DNA of 64,000 nt. It comes from Catenuloplanes niger (lineage in GTDB: Bacteria > Actinomycetota > Actinomycetes > Mycobacteriales > Micromonosporaceae). A program made the position numbers and the translations under genes. Position 1 is the stretch's first letter. Every line of letters begins with the position of its first letter. Below the pieces are notes generated by a model. It saw nothing but the letters and a program-made list of their open reading frames with translations, was not told where the DNA came from and searched no databases. Where the stretch lies: assembly GCF_031458255.1 (NCBI RefSeq), contig NZ_JAVDYC010000001.1, positions 8,604,501 through 8,668,500 of the forward strand, given 5' to 3'. Shown in pieces: positions 15,563 through 24,286 of the stretch.

Positions 15563-16726
15563 TCAGCGGACTCGGATGATCATGCCGCTGCGGGGGAGGG
15601 CCGGGATGCGGCGCAGGGAGATCTCCAGGTCCTGGGCCGGCACCCGGTGATCCAGGGCGGCCAGGCGCTGGGCGATCCGGGACATCAGCGTGACCGTGAT
15701 GTCCTCGCCGGGGCACCGGTGCAGTTCCGGGTCGCCGCCGCCCTGCGGGATCAGGTCGTCGCGGCCCGGTTCGCGCTCCAGGAAGCGCTGGGGAGCGAAC
15801 CGGTACGGTTCCGGCCACAGCAGGTGGTCGTGGAGGTGCCCGAAGATGTCGAGCAGCACCATCGAGCCCCGCGGGATCCGCACGCCGCCGTAGGACAGGT
15901 CGCGGACCGCCCTGCCGCCGACGAACGGCGCGAACGGGTAGAACCGCCGGACCTCGTGCGCGAACGCGCGTGCGTAGTCGTCGCCGCCGTCGCGCAGCGC
16001 GGCCCGCTGCTCCGGGTGCCGCCACAGCGCGTGGCCCATGAACGCCACGAACCAGGAGACGGCCACGGTCGGCCGGATGATGTTCAGCAGTTCCACCGCG
16101 GCGGTACGGGGCGACAGGTCCGGCTGCCGGGCCACCACCTCGCACGCCGAGCCCGGCGGCACGGTCACGCTCCCGTCCCGTACCCCCGTGATCAGCTTTT
16201 CGAAGTGCCGTTCCTGCCGGCCGCGCGCCCGCCGGGCCCGCCAGTGCCGCGGGCCGCCGGTGGCGAAGCCGTCCACCATCGCCTGCAGGTCGGCCGCCAC
16301 CGCGGGCAGCGTGCCGGGGACGAGCGGGACGCCGGCCCACCGGCACACCGCGTCGGTGAGGATCCGGCCGGACTCCTCGAACAGGATCACGCGGTGGCCG
16401 GGCCAGCGGGCCGAGGCGGCGTCCCAGGCCGCGTCCAGCTCGTCGGCCAGCCGTTTGACCTGCGCGGGCTCCTTGAGCAGCGCGAGGAACATCGCCTTGC
16501 GGGCGTGGTGCGCGTCGCCGTCCAGCGTGTGCACCGCGCCCTTGCCGGTCAGCGTGCCACGCACCGGTTCGGGTAGCGCGCCGTGCCGCTTGACGTGCCG
16601 TTCGTCGTAGAAGAACCGGACCGCGTCCGGCCCGCGCACCGCGGTGGCGCGCAGGCCGAACAGCCGGGTGGGCGCGGGGGTGCGCCCGAGGCCGGGGAGC
16701 CAGGAGTAACCCTCGAGGAGCATCAT
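15563..16726 (-). CDS. cytochrome P450, CYP152-type fatty-acid peroxygenase
   Basis: 387 residues. The heme-binding segment reads QGGGDPELHRCPGEDITVTLM with the Cys at about residue 338, the CYP152 form of the heme loop (a QGGG start instead of FxxGxRxC). The I helix reads IIRPTVAVSWFVAFMGHAL: Arg-Pro replaces the usual acid-alcohol pair, a hallmark of the H2O2-using fatty acid hydroxylases/decarboxylases (BSbeta, SPalpha, OleT). EVRRFYP contains the ExxR of the K helix. Such enzymes hydroxylate long-chain fatty acids at alpha or beta positions, or decarboxylate them to alkenes. The start at 16726 overlaps the upstream SDR stop (ATGA), so the two form an operon. OleT-like and hydroxylase activities cannot be told apart by eye. 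Confidence 0.88.
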   Translation of the reverse strand: MMLLEGYSWLPGLGRTPAPTRLFGLRATAVRGPDAVRFFYDERHVKRHGALPEPVRGTLTGKGAVHTLDGDAHHARKAMFLALLKEPAQVKRLADELDAAWDAASARWPGHRVILFEESGRILTDAVCRWAGVPLVPGTLPAVAADLQAMVDGFATGGPRHWRARRARGRQERHFEKLITGVRDGSVTVPPGSACEVVARQPDLSPRTAAVELLNIIRPTVAVSWFVAFMGHALWRHPEQRAALRDGGDDYARAFAHEVRRFYPFAPFVGGRAVRDLSYGGVRIPRGSMVLLDIFGHLHDHLLWPEPYRFAPQRFLEREPGRDDLIPQGGGDPELHRCPGEDITVTLMSRIAQRLAALDHRVPAQDLEISLRRIPALPRSGMIIRVR

Positions 16727-17505
16727 GCCGAGCCCGGCTCCGCCATCTTGGCGTGCATCTTCGCCTTCGCGCTGTCCGGCATGACCTTGCTGGCCGCGCC
16801 CTGGACCTTCGTCATGACCGAGCCGGCCACGACCTTCTCCTTGCCCTTGAGCAGCGCCTCGATGCCCTGCTCCGCGACCACGGCCGGGTCGTCCTTCGAG
16901 GAGGCGCCGACCCGGGTGTCGTCCATGTCCGCGCGGTGGAAGAAGTTCGTGTCGGTCGGGCCGGGCATCAGCGCGGTGACGGTCACGCCGGTGTCCTTCA
17001 GCTCCTCGCGCAGCGCCTCCGCGAACGACTGCACGAACGACTTCGACGCGTTGTAGACCGCCTGGTACGTACCCGGCATGGTGGACGCGATCGACGAGGT
17101 GAACAGCACGCCGCCGGCGTCGCGCGCGACCATCGCGGGCAGCGCCAGCTTGGCCAGGTGCACGGTCGAGGTGACGTTGACGTCGATGACGTTGAACTCG
17201 TCGCGCAGGTCGGTGCCGCCGACGAACTCGCCACCGATGCCCCGGCCCGCGTTGAGCGCGAGCACGTCGACGTCGCGGGTGATCGCGGCCCACACCTTCT
17301 CCACGCCCTCCGGGGTGGCCAGGTCCGCGCGGACCTCGGTCACCTCGACGCCGGAGCCGTCCCGCCGGAGATTCGCCGCCGCCTGCGAGATGTCCTCGCT
17401 CGACGCCGTGATCAACAGGTCGTAGCCGCGCGAGGCCAGCTGCCGGGCGAGTTCGTACCCGATGCCGCTGGACGCGCCGGTGACCACTGCAAACTGATTA
17501 GCCAT
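16723..17505 (-). CDS. short-chain dehydrogenase/reductase (260 aa)
   Basis: Classical SDR: TGASSGIG nucleotide motif at residues ~10-17, LALNAG (NAG motif), a Ser in FTSSIAS and the catalytic YNASK, then MPGPTDTNF. The tail is a distinctive KGKEKVVAGSVMTKVQGAAS segment, found in SDRs of the family that act on fatty or membrane-associated substrates. It oxidises or reduces an alcohol/ketone with NAD(P)H. It is first gene of a two-gene operon; its TGA overlaps the P450 start, so it probably processes the hydroxylated product of that P450 or shares its substrate. Start at ATG 17505, with GGCAGG upstream. It is divergent from the zinc alcohol dehydrogenase gene (62 bp apart). Confidence 0.88.
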   Translation of the reverse strand: MANQFAVVTGASSGIGYELARQLASRGYDLLITASSEDISQAAANLRRDGSGVEVTEVRADLATPEGVEKVWAAITRDVDVLALNAGRGIGGEFVGGTDLRDEFNVIDVNVTSTVHLAKLALPAMVARDAGGVLFTSSIASTMPGTYQAVYNASKSFVQSFAEALREELKDTGVTVTALMPGPTDTNFFHRADMDDTRVGASSKDDPAVVAEQGIEALLKGKEKVVAGSVMTKVQGAASKVMPDSAKAKMHAKMAEPGSA

Positions 17506-17567
17506 ACCTGCCGGATGCCCCGGGAAAGCGTGGTTAATCCCGCCTGGTCCGGGGCACACCGTCACCC

Positions 17568-18752
17568 ATGCGAGCACTGACCTGGCAGGGCACGAGCAAG
17601 GTGTCCGTCGAGACCGTCCCCGACCCGACTATCCAGGAGCCGACGGATGCGATCATCCGGGTGACCTCGACCGCGATCTGCGGCTCCGACCTGCACCTCT
17701 ACGACGTGCTCGGCATGTACCTCGACAAGGGCGACGTCCTGGGCCACGAGCCGATGGGCATCGTCGAGGAGGTCGGCGCGGACGTCACCCACATCAAGCC
17801 GGGTGACCGCGTGGTGATCCCGTTCAACATCTCCTGCGGCTCGTGCTGGATGTGCAGCCGCGGCTACTACGCCCAGTGCGAGACCACGCAGGTCAAGGAG
17901 CACGGCAAGGGCGCGTCGCTGTTCGGCTACACGAAGCTGTACGGCCAGGTCCCCGGCGGCCAGGCCGAGTACCTGCGCGTCCCGCAGGCCCACTTCGGCC
18001 CGATCAAGGTGCCGGCGGATCACCCGGACGAGCGATACCTGTTCCTGTCGGACGTGCTCACCACGTCGTGGCAGGCCGCGAAGTGGGCGGACATCGAGCC
18101 GGGCAGCACCGTGCTGGTCACCGGCCTCGGCCCGATCGGGCAGATGTCCGCGCGGATCGCCCGCCACCTCGGCGCCGAGCGCGTGATCGCGGTCGACAGC
18201 GTGCCGGAGCGGCTGGCGATGGCGGAGCGCCACGGCATCGAGGTGCTGGACACCAACAAGATCGACGACATCCCCGCGGCCGTGATCGAGCTGACCCACG
18301 GGCGCGGCGCGGACGGCGTGATCGAGGCGGTCGGCATGGAGGCGCACGGCACGCCGTTCCAGGCCGCCGCGATGACCGCGGCCGGCATGCTCCCGGACGC
18401 GCTGGCCCGCAAGGCGATCGACACGATGGGCGTGGACCGGATGGGCGCGCTGCGCACCGCGTTCGCCTCGGTCCGGCGGGCCGGCACCATCTCGATCGTG
18501 GGCGTCTACGGCGGGCAGGCCGACCCGATCCCGATGTTCGACCTGTTCGACAAGGGCGTCACGATGCGGATGGGCCAGGCGCACGTGCGCCGCTGGTCCG
18601 ACGACGTGCTGCCGCTGCTCACCGGCGCCGGCGACCCGCTGGGCGTCGACGACCTCGTCACCCACCGGCTCCCGCTGGAATCCGCCCCGCAGGCATATGA
18701 GATCTTCAAGAAGAAGGAGGACGGCTGCATCAAGGTCGTCCTGAAGCCGTAG
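17568..18752 (+). CDS. zinc-dependent alcohol dehydrogenase, formaldehyde-dehydrogenase-like
   Basis: 394-residue medium-chain dehydrogenase. Catalytic zinc ligands in AICGSDLHLY and LGHEPMG; structural zinc site in CGSCWMCSRGYYAQC (four Cys); Rossmann motif GLGPIGQM. The insertion around EHGKGASLFGYTKLYGQVPGGQAEY is characteristic of the glutathione-independent formaldehyde dehydrogenase / threonine dehydrogenase-like branch. It is probably a cytosolic NAD(P)-dependent aldehyde or alcohol oxidoreductase. It is divergent from the SDR-P450 pair, so these three genes may share a promoter region and a pathway for alcohol/aldehyde turnover. It is followed at once by a complex hairpin that separates it from the sensor kinase gene. 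Confidence 0.9.
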   Translation: MRALTWQGTSKVSVETVPDPTIQEPTDAIIRVTSTAICGSDLHLYDVLGMYLDKGDVLGHEPMGIVEEVGADVTHIKPGDRVVIPFNISCGSCWMCSRGYYAQCETTQVKEHGKGASLFGYTKLYGQVPGGQAEYLRVPQAHFGPIKVPADHPDERYLFLSDVLTTSWQAAKWADIEPGSTVLVTGLGPIGQMSARIARHLGAERVIAVDSVPERLAMAERHGIEVLDTNKIDDIPAAVIELTHGRGADGVIEAVGMEAHGTPFQAAAMTAAGMLPDALARKAIDTMGVDRMGALRTAFASVRRAGTISIVGVYGGQADPIPMFDLFDKGVTMRMGQAHVRRWSDDVLPLLTGAGDPLGVDDLVTHRLPLESAPQAYEIFKKKEDGCIKVVLKP

Positions 18753-18777
18753 CGTGGCCGACCGTTCGGCGAACGAA

Positions 18778-18831
18778 CTCTCCCGGTCCGGCCCGACTGC
18801 GTATCCTTTTGAGGATTCCGGACCGGGAGAG
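18778..18831 (+). terminator. nested hairpin between alcohol dehydrogenase and sensor kinase genes
   Basis: CTCTCCCGGTCCGG (18778-18791) pairs perfectly with 18818-18831, enclosing a second stem ATCCT-TTTG-AGGAT (18803-18816). The structure ends 9 nt before the kinase ATG. It can terminate transcription from the dehydrogenase or act as an attenuator / translational leader for the kinase. Confidence 0.65.
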
Positions 18832-18840
18832 CTGTCAAGG

Positions 18841-21800
18841 ATGACTGGACGTGTGTTCGTCGGCCCCGTCGGCCGCGACCTCGCCGCGGTGCGGTGGCGT
18901 GAGACGCCGCTCGGCCCCGCGGAGGAGTGGCCGCAGAGCCTGCGGACCGCGGTCAGCCTGATGCTGTCCTCCCGCTTCCCGATGTGGATGGCCTGGGGCC
19001 CGGCGCTCACGTTCTTCTGCAACGACGCGTACCGGCGGGACACGCTCGGCCGGAAGTACCCGTGGGCGCTCGGCCGGCCGGCCAGCGAGGTGTGGGCGGA
19101 GATCTGGGGCGACATCGGCCCGCGGATCGAGACCGTCCTCTCCACCGGCGAGGCGACCTGGGACGAGGGCCTGCTGCTGTTCCTGGAGCGGTCCGGCTAC
19201 CCGGAGGAGACCTACCACACGTTCTCCTACAGCCCGCTGCGCGACGACGCCGGCGCGGTCGTCGGCATGCTGTGCGTGGTCAGCGAGGACACCGATCGGG
19301 TGATCGGCGAGCGGCGGATGGCCACGCTGCGCGACCTCGGCTCCGACCCGAGCGCGATCCGCTCGGAGGAGCAGGTGCTCGCGTTCGCGTGCGCCCAGCT
19401 CGGCCGGAACCTGCGCGACCTGCCGTTCACGCTGACCTACCTGTTCGACGACGACACGGCGCGGCTGGCCGGGTCCACCGGCATCGCCGGCGAGGTGCCC
19501 GCCGGGCTCGACACGCACACCGAGGGGCTCGTCCCGCTGGACGGCGTCGACGGGCTCCCGCACGGCGACTGGGACCAGCCGCCGACCGAGGCGCTGGTCG
19601 TGCCGCTGCTGCAACAGGGCGGTACGCCGTACGGGTTCATGGTCGCCGGCCTGAACCGGTTCCGGCCGCTGGACGAGGGCTACCGCGGCTTCGTGGAACT
19701 GGCCGCCGGGCACGTCGCGTCCGGCGTCGCCAGCGCGCGCAGCTACCAGGCCCAGCAGCGCCGGGCCGAGGAACTGGCCGAACTGGACCGGGCGAAGACC
19801 GCGTTCTTCTCCAACATCAGCCACGAGTTCCGTACCCCGCTGACCTTGATCATGGGTCCGGTCGAGGATCTTCGCGCCCGGATCGGCGCGGCCGACCCGG
19901 ACCTGGAGGTCATCCACCGCAACGCGCTGCGGCTCGGCAAGCTGGTCAACACGCTGCTCGACTTCTCCCGGATCGAGGCCGGGCGCATGCAGGCCCGGTA
20001 CGAGCCGGTCGACCTGGCCGCCGCGACCGCGGAGCTGGCCAGCGTGTTCCGGTCCGCGTTCGAGCGCGCCGGGCTGCGCCTGGACGTCGACTGCCCGCCG
20101 CTGCCGCACCCGGTCCACGTCGACCGGAGCATGTGGGAGAAGGTCGTCCTCAACCTGCTCAGCAACGCGCTCAAGTTCACGTTCGGCGGCGGCGTGCGCG
20201 TCACGGTCCGCCCGGACGGCGACCGCGCGACCGTGACCGTGGCCGACACCGGCGTGGGCGTGCCACCGGACGAGATCCCCCGGCTGTTCGAGCGGTTCCA
20301 CCGGATCGAGCGCGCCCGGTCGCGGTCCAACGAGGGCAGCGGTATCGGACTCGCGCTGGTCAAGGAACTGGTCGAGCTGCACGGCGGCACCATCACCGCG
20401 GACAGCGTGCTCGGCGAGGGCACCGAGTTCACCATCCGGCTGCCGTTCGGCACCGCGCACCTGCCCGCGGACGCGCTGATCCCGGCCGGCTCCACGGTGC
20501 CCTCCGCCGCCGCGCCGTACGTGGAGGAGGTGTCCCGCTGGGTGCCCGCCGCACCGTCGGCGGATGCCGGCGCGCAGCCCACCGTGCTGGTCGCGGACGA
20601 CAACGCGGACATGCGCGACTACCTGGTCCGGCTGCTCCGCTCGGCCGGGCACCGGGTCGAGTCCGTCGCGGACGGGCAGGCCGCGCTGGACGCGGCCCGG
20701 CTCCGCCACCCCGACCTGATCGTCAGCGACGTGATGATGCCGCTGCTGGACGGCCTGCAACTGGTCGCGGCGCTGCGCGCGGACCCACGCACGGCCGGCA
20801 CGCCGGTGCTGCTGCTCTCCGCCCGCGCCGGTCAGGAGGCGTCGATCGAGGGCCTGGAGGCCGGCGCCGACGACTACCTGGTCAAGCCGTTCTCCTCGGC
20901 GGAGCTGCTGGCCCGGGTCCGCGCCAACCTGGAGCTGTCCCGGCTGCGCAACCACCACGCCCGGTGGCGCACCGCGCTGATCGACTCGCTGCAGGAGGCG
21001 TTCTTCGTCTGCGACGAGGACGGCGCGGTCATCGAGATCAATTCCACGTTCCAGACCATCCTGGGGTACGGGCCGGAGGGCCTGCCGTACCCGCCGGTGC
21101 ACCCGTGGTGGCCGGACGCGGAGCGCGACCCGGACGGCCACCGCCTGGTCCAGGACGCGTTCGGGCTGCTGATGGACCGTACCCGCGGCGCGTACACCAT
21201 CCCGGTCAACCACCGCGACGGCCACCGGATCTGGGTCGCCGCCGCGTTCAACCGGGTCCAGGACCCGGACACCGGCCGGCGCGTCATCGTCGGCACGTTC
21301 CGCGACGTCACCGCGGAGCACTACGCGGTGCAGCGGGACAGCGCGCTCGCCGCGCTCGGCCTGCGCCTGACCCAGGCGGACACGGTCGGCGGCGCGCTCG
21401 CCGGCGTGCTGCCGGTCCTCGCCGGCCTGTGGCGGGCCGTCGCGGTGCACGCGGTCGTCTTCGGCGCCGGCACCACCCCGGACGTGGTCTCCACCGAACC
21501 GGACCGGCGCTGGGACACGCTGCCGGAGTCGCTGCGCGCCACGCTCACCGTGCTGCGCGACACGCCGCTGCTCACCCCGGTCGCGGACCCGCTGACCGGC
21601 GCCGGGATCACGCTGGAGCACCCGGACGGGACCATGGTGCTCTGGGTCGAACCGGCGGAGAAGCGCTCGTTCACCCCGGAGGACCAGACCCTGCTCGCGC
21701 TGCTCGCCGGCCACCTCGGCCAGGGCCTGCACCGCATCCACCAGATCGACCAGCAGCGGGAGACCGCGCTCGCGCTGCAACGCGCGATCCTCGGCCCGGC

Positions 21801-22875
21801 CCAGCTCCCGGCCGGTTTCGAGGTCCGGTACGCGCCCGCCACCCGCCCGCTCAAGGTCGGCGGCGACTGGTACGACACGGTCCGGCTCCCCGACGACCGG
21901 ATCGGCATCGTGGTCGGCGACTGCGTCGGCCACGGCCTGCAGGCCGCGACCGTGATGGGCCAGCTGCGCAGCGCCTGCCGCGCGCTGCTGCTGCAGAACC
22001 TGAGCCCGGCCGCCACGCTGATGGCGCTCGACCGGTTCGCCGCCCAGCTCCCCGGCGCGATGTGCGCCACCGTCTTCTGCGGCACGCTGGACACCGGCAC
22101 CGGCGAGCTGCGCTACTCCAGCGCCGGTCACCCGCCCGCGATCATCACGCACGCGGACGGCACCACCGACCTGCTCGACAAGGGACGCTCCCGGCCGCTC
22201 GGCGTCCGCGGCGCCGCCGAACGGCCCGAGGCGGAGTACACCGTGCCGGCCCGCGCCACGCTGCTGCTCTACACGGACGGCCTGATAGAACGCCGCCGCA
22301 CCCCGCTCACCTCGGGCATCGGCCGGGTCAGCACGGTCGTCCAGCGCGGCCGCTCCGCCCCGCTCGACGACCTCGCCACGGAGGTGATGACCAGCATGGC
22401 ACCCGACGCCGGCTACGACGACGACGTCGCGTTGCTGCTCTACCGCCATCCGGGGCCGCTCGAGCTGGAGTTCCCGGCCGAGGCCAACCGGCTCGCCCCG
22501 GTCCGCTCCACGCTGCGCACCTGGCTGGAACGGTGCGGCGTCGACACCGGCACCGCGCAGAACGTGCTGGTGGCGGCCGGCGAGGCGTGCGCCAACGCGA
22601 TCGAGCACGGCCACCGCCAGCTCACCGGCGGACTGATCCACCTGTCCGCCGCCGCCACCGCCGAGGACCTGCACCTGGTCATCACGGACACCGGCAGCTG
22701 GCGCGCCCCCCGCCCCGAGGCGAACCCGCATCGCGGCCGCGGCCTGCTCCTGATCCGCGCCCTGATGCACGAGGTCACCATCACCACCGGCTTGAACGGC
22801 ACCGTCGTCGGCATGCGAGCGAGGATCCCCGCAATGACGTCTTCCCGGCTCGGCGCGAAGGGCGCCCCGGCATGA
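18841..22875 (+). CDS. hybrid sensor kinase - response regulator - SpoIIE phosphatase - RsbW-like kinase
   Basis: 1344 residues, in order: a PAS-like sensor at 1-150 (MWMAWGPALTFFCNDAYR), a GAF-like region to ~300, HisKA with phospho-acceptor His328 (FFSNISHEFRTPLTLI), HATPase (DTGVGVPPDE; GSGIGLALVKELVELHGG), a receiver domain with Asp630 (LIVSDVMMPLLDG), a second PAS (~700-820), GAF (~830-975), a PP2C/SpoIIE phosphatase (~990-1200; GGDWYDTV, GDCVGHG, LLYTDGLIERR) and a terminal RsbW-type HATPase (~1205-1335; AGEACANAIEHGH). It thus combines phosphorelay with the phosphatase and kinase arms of a sigma-B-type partner switch. A GTG at 18754 would place the hairpin inside the coding region, so ATG 18841 is preferred, though its ribosome site (AAGG) is very close. 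The ATGA overlap with the STAS gene supports joint function. Confidence 0.85.
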   Translation: MTGRVFVGPVGRDLAAVRWRETPLGPAEEWPQSLRTAVSLMLSSRFPMWMAWGPALTFFCNDAYRRDTLGRKYPWALGRPASEVWAEIWGDIGPRIETVLSTGEATWDEGLLLFLERSGYPEETYHTFSYSPLRDDAGAVVGMLCVVSEDTDRVIGERRMATLRDLGSDPSAIRSEEQVLAFACAQLGRNLRDLPFTLTYLFDDDTARLAGSTGIAGEVPAGLDTHTEGLVPLDGVDGLPHGDWDQPPTEALVVPLLQQGGTPYGFMVAGLNRFRPLDEGYRGFVELAAGHVASGVASARSYQAQQRRAEELAELDRAKTAFFSNISHEFRTPLTLIMGPVEDLRARIGAADPDLEVIHRNALRLGKLVNTLLDFSRIEAGRMQARYEPVDLAAATAELASVFRSAFERAGLRLDVDCPPLPHPVHVDRSMWEKVVLNLLSNALKFTFGGGVRVTVRPDGDRATVTVADTGVGVPPDEIPRLFERFHRIERARSRSNEGSGIGLALVKELVELHGGTITADSVLGEGTEFTIRLPFGTAHLPADALIPAGSTVPSAAAPYVEEVSRWVPAAPSADAGAQPTVLVADDNADMRDYLVRLLRSAGHRVESVADGQAALDAARLRHPDLIVSDVMMPLLDGLQLVAALRADPRTAGTPVLLLSARAGQEASIEGLEAGADDYLVKPFSSAELLARVRANLELSRLRNHHARWRTALIDSLQEAFFVCDEDGAVIEINSTFQTILGYGPEGLPYPPVHPWWPDAERDPDGHRLVQDAFGLLMDRTRGAYTIPVNHRDGHRIWVAAAFNRVQDPDTGRRVIVGTFRDVTAEHYAVQRDSALAALGLRLTQADTVGGALAGVLPVLAGLWRAVAVHAVVFGAGTTPDVVSTEPDRRWDTLPESLRATLTVLRDTPLLTPVADPLTGAGITLEHPDGTMVLWVEPAEKRSFTPEDQTLLALLAGHLGQGLHRIHQIDQQRETALALQRAILGPAQLPAGFEVRYAPATRPLKVGGDWYDTVRLPDDRIGIVVGDCVGHGLQAATVMGQLRSACRALLLQNLSPAATLMALDRFAAQLPGAMCATVFCGTLDTGTGELRYSSAGHPPAIITHADGTTDLLDKGRSRPLGVRGAAERPEAEYTVPARATLLLYTDGLIERRRTPLTSGIGRVSTVVQRGRSAPLDDLATEVMTSMAPDAGYDDDVALLLYRHPGPLELEFPAEANRLAPVRSTLRTWLERCGVDTGTAQNVLVAAGEACANAIEHGHRQLTGGLIHLSAAATAEDLHLVITDTGSWRAPRPEANPHRGRGLLLIRALMHEVTITTGLNGTVVGMRARIPAMTSSRLGAKGAPA

Positions 22876-23171
22876 GTACCGACCTGAGCTTCGCCACCAT
22901 CGAACGCCCGGACGGCGCCCTCGTCCTGGCCGTCGCCGGGGAGATCGACATGAGCAACGCGGCGTCGTTCGCGACCGCGCTCACCGCGGCCCGCACCGAG
23001 GCCGGCACCGACTCGTTCGTCGTCGACCTGACCGCGGTCGAATACCTCGACAGCGCCGGCCTCGCCGTCCTCTTCCAGCACGTCGACCACGCGACCCTGG
23101 TCGCCGCCCCGCTGCTGGCCCCGGTCCTCGCCATCGCCGGCCTCGACGACGTAACCACGATCAAGAGCTGA
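22872..23171 (+). CDS. STAS anti-anti-sigma factor (RsbV-like)
   Basis: 99 residues, single STAS domain: LVLAVAGEIDMSNAASFATA, then FVVDLTAVEYLDSAGLAVLF with the phosphorylatable Ser in DSAGL. In partner switching the unphosphorylated STAS protein captures the anti-sigma kinase and frees a sigma factor. Its ATG overlaps the stop of the large kinase/phosphatase, which carries both a SpoIIE phosphatase (could activate it) and an RsbW-like kinase domain (could inactivate it), so the two genes look like a self-contained switch. No sigma factor gene is adjacent. It ends with a short hairpin terminator. Confidence 0.88.
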   Translation: MSTDLSFATIERPDGALVLAVAGEIDMSNAASFATALTAARTEAGTDSFVVDLTAVEYLDSAGLAVLFQHVDHATLVAAPLLAPVLAIAGLDDVTTIKS

Positions 23172-23239
23172 CCGCGCACACTCGCGGAACTTCCGCCGCT
23201 GCCGGTCACGGCGAGCGCCGCCGAGGGCGAGTGCCCGGC

Positions 23240-23258
23240 TCGGGCGCTTCGCGCCCGA
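23240..23258 (+). terminator. TTC-loop hairpin terminator of the STAS gene
   Basis: TCGGGCGC-TTC-GCGCCCGA followed by AATTT, 69 bp after the STAS stop: a compact 8-bp stem with a stable UUCG-type loop. Confidence 0.65.
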
Positions 23259-23324
23259 AATTTCGCCATTTACCACCCAGCTGATGCTGGCGTCCCGCGC
23301 CGCGTCGCGCACCTCCGGTGCCGC

Positions 23325-23393
23325 GATCATTGACCGATGCGAAAACGAGGTCAACCGGGCCTGCCGGCGTCAGTTTCGCATCGGTCAATGATC
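23325..23393. repeat. perfect 20-bp inverted repeat between convergent genes
   Basis: GATCATTGACCGATGCGAAA (23325-23344) and its exact complement (23374-23393) are separated by 29 bp. It starts 19 bp beyond the stop of the minus-strand gene ending at 23412. It can form a long stem, and each arm contains TTGACC. It could be a terminator, an operator or the ends of a small mobile relic. Confidence 0.75.
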
Positions 23394-23411
23394 CACTTCG
23401 GCGCGGTACGG

Positions 23412-23909
23412 TCAGCGGGGCGCGGCCTTCGGCATGATGCTGCGTTCGCCGGTGTCCGCCATGGCGTGCAGGATGCCGCTGGGCAGCGGTATAAGCCGGG
23501 CGAGGCCGGCGCGTCCCTGGCGGCGGGCAAGCTCCGGCCCGAGTTTCTTCATCAGCAGCGTCAGCGCCGGCAGCGGCCGCACGAAGAGCGTGATCTCGGT
23601 GATCAGCCCGTCCGCGTCCAGTCGCAGTCGCTGCGCCTCGTGGAGCCGCGTCGCACCGATCCGCGCCTCGTAGAAGAGCGCCACGGTCCGCCCCTCGGCC
23701 ACCTGATCGGTGTAGGTGAGATCCTCGATCACCGACAGCGCCACCTCGAGCAGCGTCCGCACCTGTCCGTGCCCGCGGAACGTGAACTGCTCGGTGATCG
23801 GCGACACCAGCGTGACGTCCGGGTGCAGCGCCGTGACCGCCCTCGCGGCGTCATGCGTCTCCCCGGCCGCCCGCCACACGGCCACGGCCTCGTACGACGG
23901 TCGTTCCAC
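23412..23909 (-). CDS. SnoaL/NTF2-like protein (165 aa)
   Basis: Starts MERPSYEAVAVWRAAGETHD and contains ALHPDVTLVSPITEQFTFRG, the typical NTF2-like 'LHPDV.l.sP...f.f.G' opening, then HGQVRTLLEVALSVIED, a strand pair TVALFYEARIG and EAQRLRLDADGLITEITLFVRPLPAL. The fold is a cone-shaped alpha+beta barrel used for binding or isomerising small hydrophobic compounds, e.g. polyketide cyclases, or as a sensor domain. The C-terminal extension (ARRQGRAGLARLIP) is not part of the fold. GTG start with GGGAG 6 nt upstream. No pathway neighbour indicates its substrate. Confidence 0.75.
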   Translation of the reverse strand: MERPSYEAVAVWRAAGETHDAARAVTALHPDVTLVSPITEQFTFRGHGQVRTLLEVALSVIEDLTYTDQVAEGRTVALFYEARIGATRLHEAQRLRLDADGLITEITLFVRPLPALTLLMKKLGPELARRQGRAGLARLIPLPSGILHAMADTGERSIMPKAAPR

Positions 23910-24007
23910 GATCAGCTCCCGAGGGTCGGCGGCACGGTTCCACCACGATCATCCGCGCACATCGCGCCGTCCGCCGCCCCGGTGCCCTCCGGTGCCGCCG
24001 CCGGTGG

Positions 24008-24220
24008 TCAGGATCGGGTGGCCAGCCACTCGCGCAGACCTCGGGGGCGCAGGTCGGTCCAGACCTCGTCGATGTGGGCCAGGCAGGTCGTCTCGTCGCC
24101 GCTGAAGCCGGTGCTGCGCCAGCCGGCCGGCACGGGTGTCCCGTGCGGCCACACCGAGTATTGCTCCTCGTCGTTCATCACTACGTCATAAATGCGGCTG
24201 TCAATGGCGTCCGTCTCCAT
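24008..24220 (-). CDS. mbtH: MbtH-family protein (70 aa)
   Basis: The MbtH signature is clear: NDEEQYSVWPHGTPVPAGW, then CLAHIDEVWTDLRP, with the conserved Trp residues and the WTDxRP close. MbtH-like proteins bind and activate or stabilise adenylation domains of NRPSs. The gene is divergent from the NRPS operon, an unusual position since most mbtH genes are co-directional within the cluster. ATG 24220 is preferred because a -10 TATAAC (minus strand, 24236-24231) lies 10 nt upstream, so the mRNA would be almost leaderless; GTG 24241 is the alternative. One or more of the four A domains in this cluster probably depend on it. Confidence 0.9.
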   Translation of the reverse strand: METDAIDSRIYDVVMNDEEQYSVWPHGTPVPAGWRSTGFSGDETTCLAHIDEVWTDLRPRGLREWLATRS

Positions 24221-24230
24221 GGCGAATGAG

Positions 24231-24236
24231 GTTATA
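24231..24236 (-). promoter_or_regulatory. -10 element of the mbtH promoter
   Basis: TATAAC on the minus strand, ending 10 nt before ATG 24220; expected transcription start about 24224. A weak -35 (CTCGAC or TCGACC) lies 16-17 nt upstream. This implies a nearly leaderless mRNA. Confidence 0.45.
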
Positions 24237-24286
24237 CGCACGCCGGGTTCCGGGTCGAGGGTGACTTTTCTGCGCTGCTAATAAAA

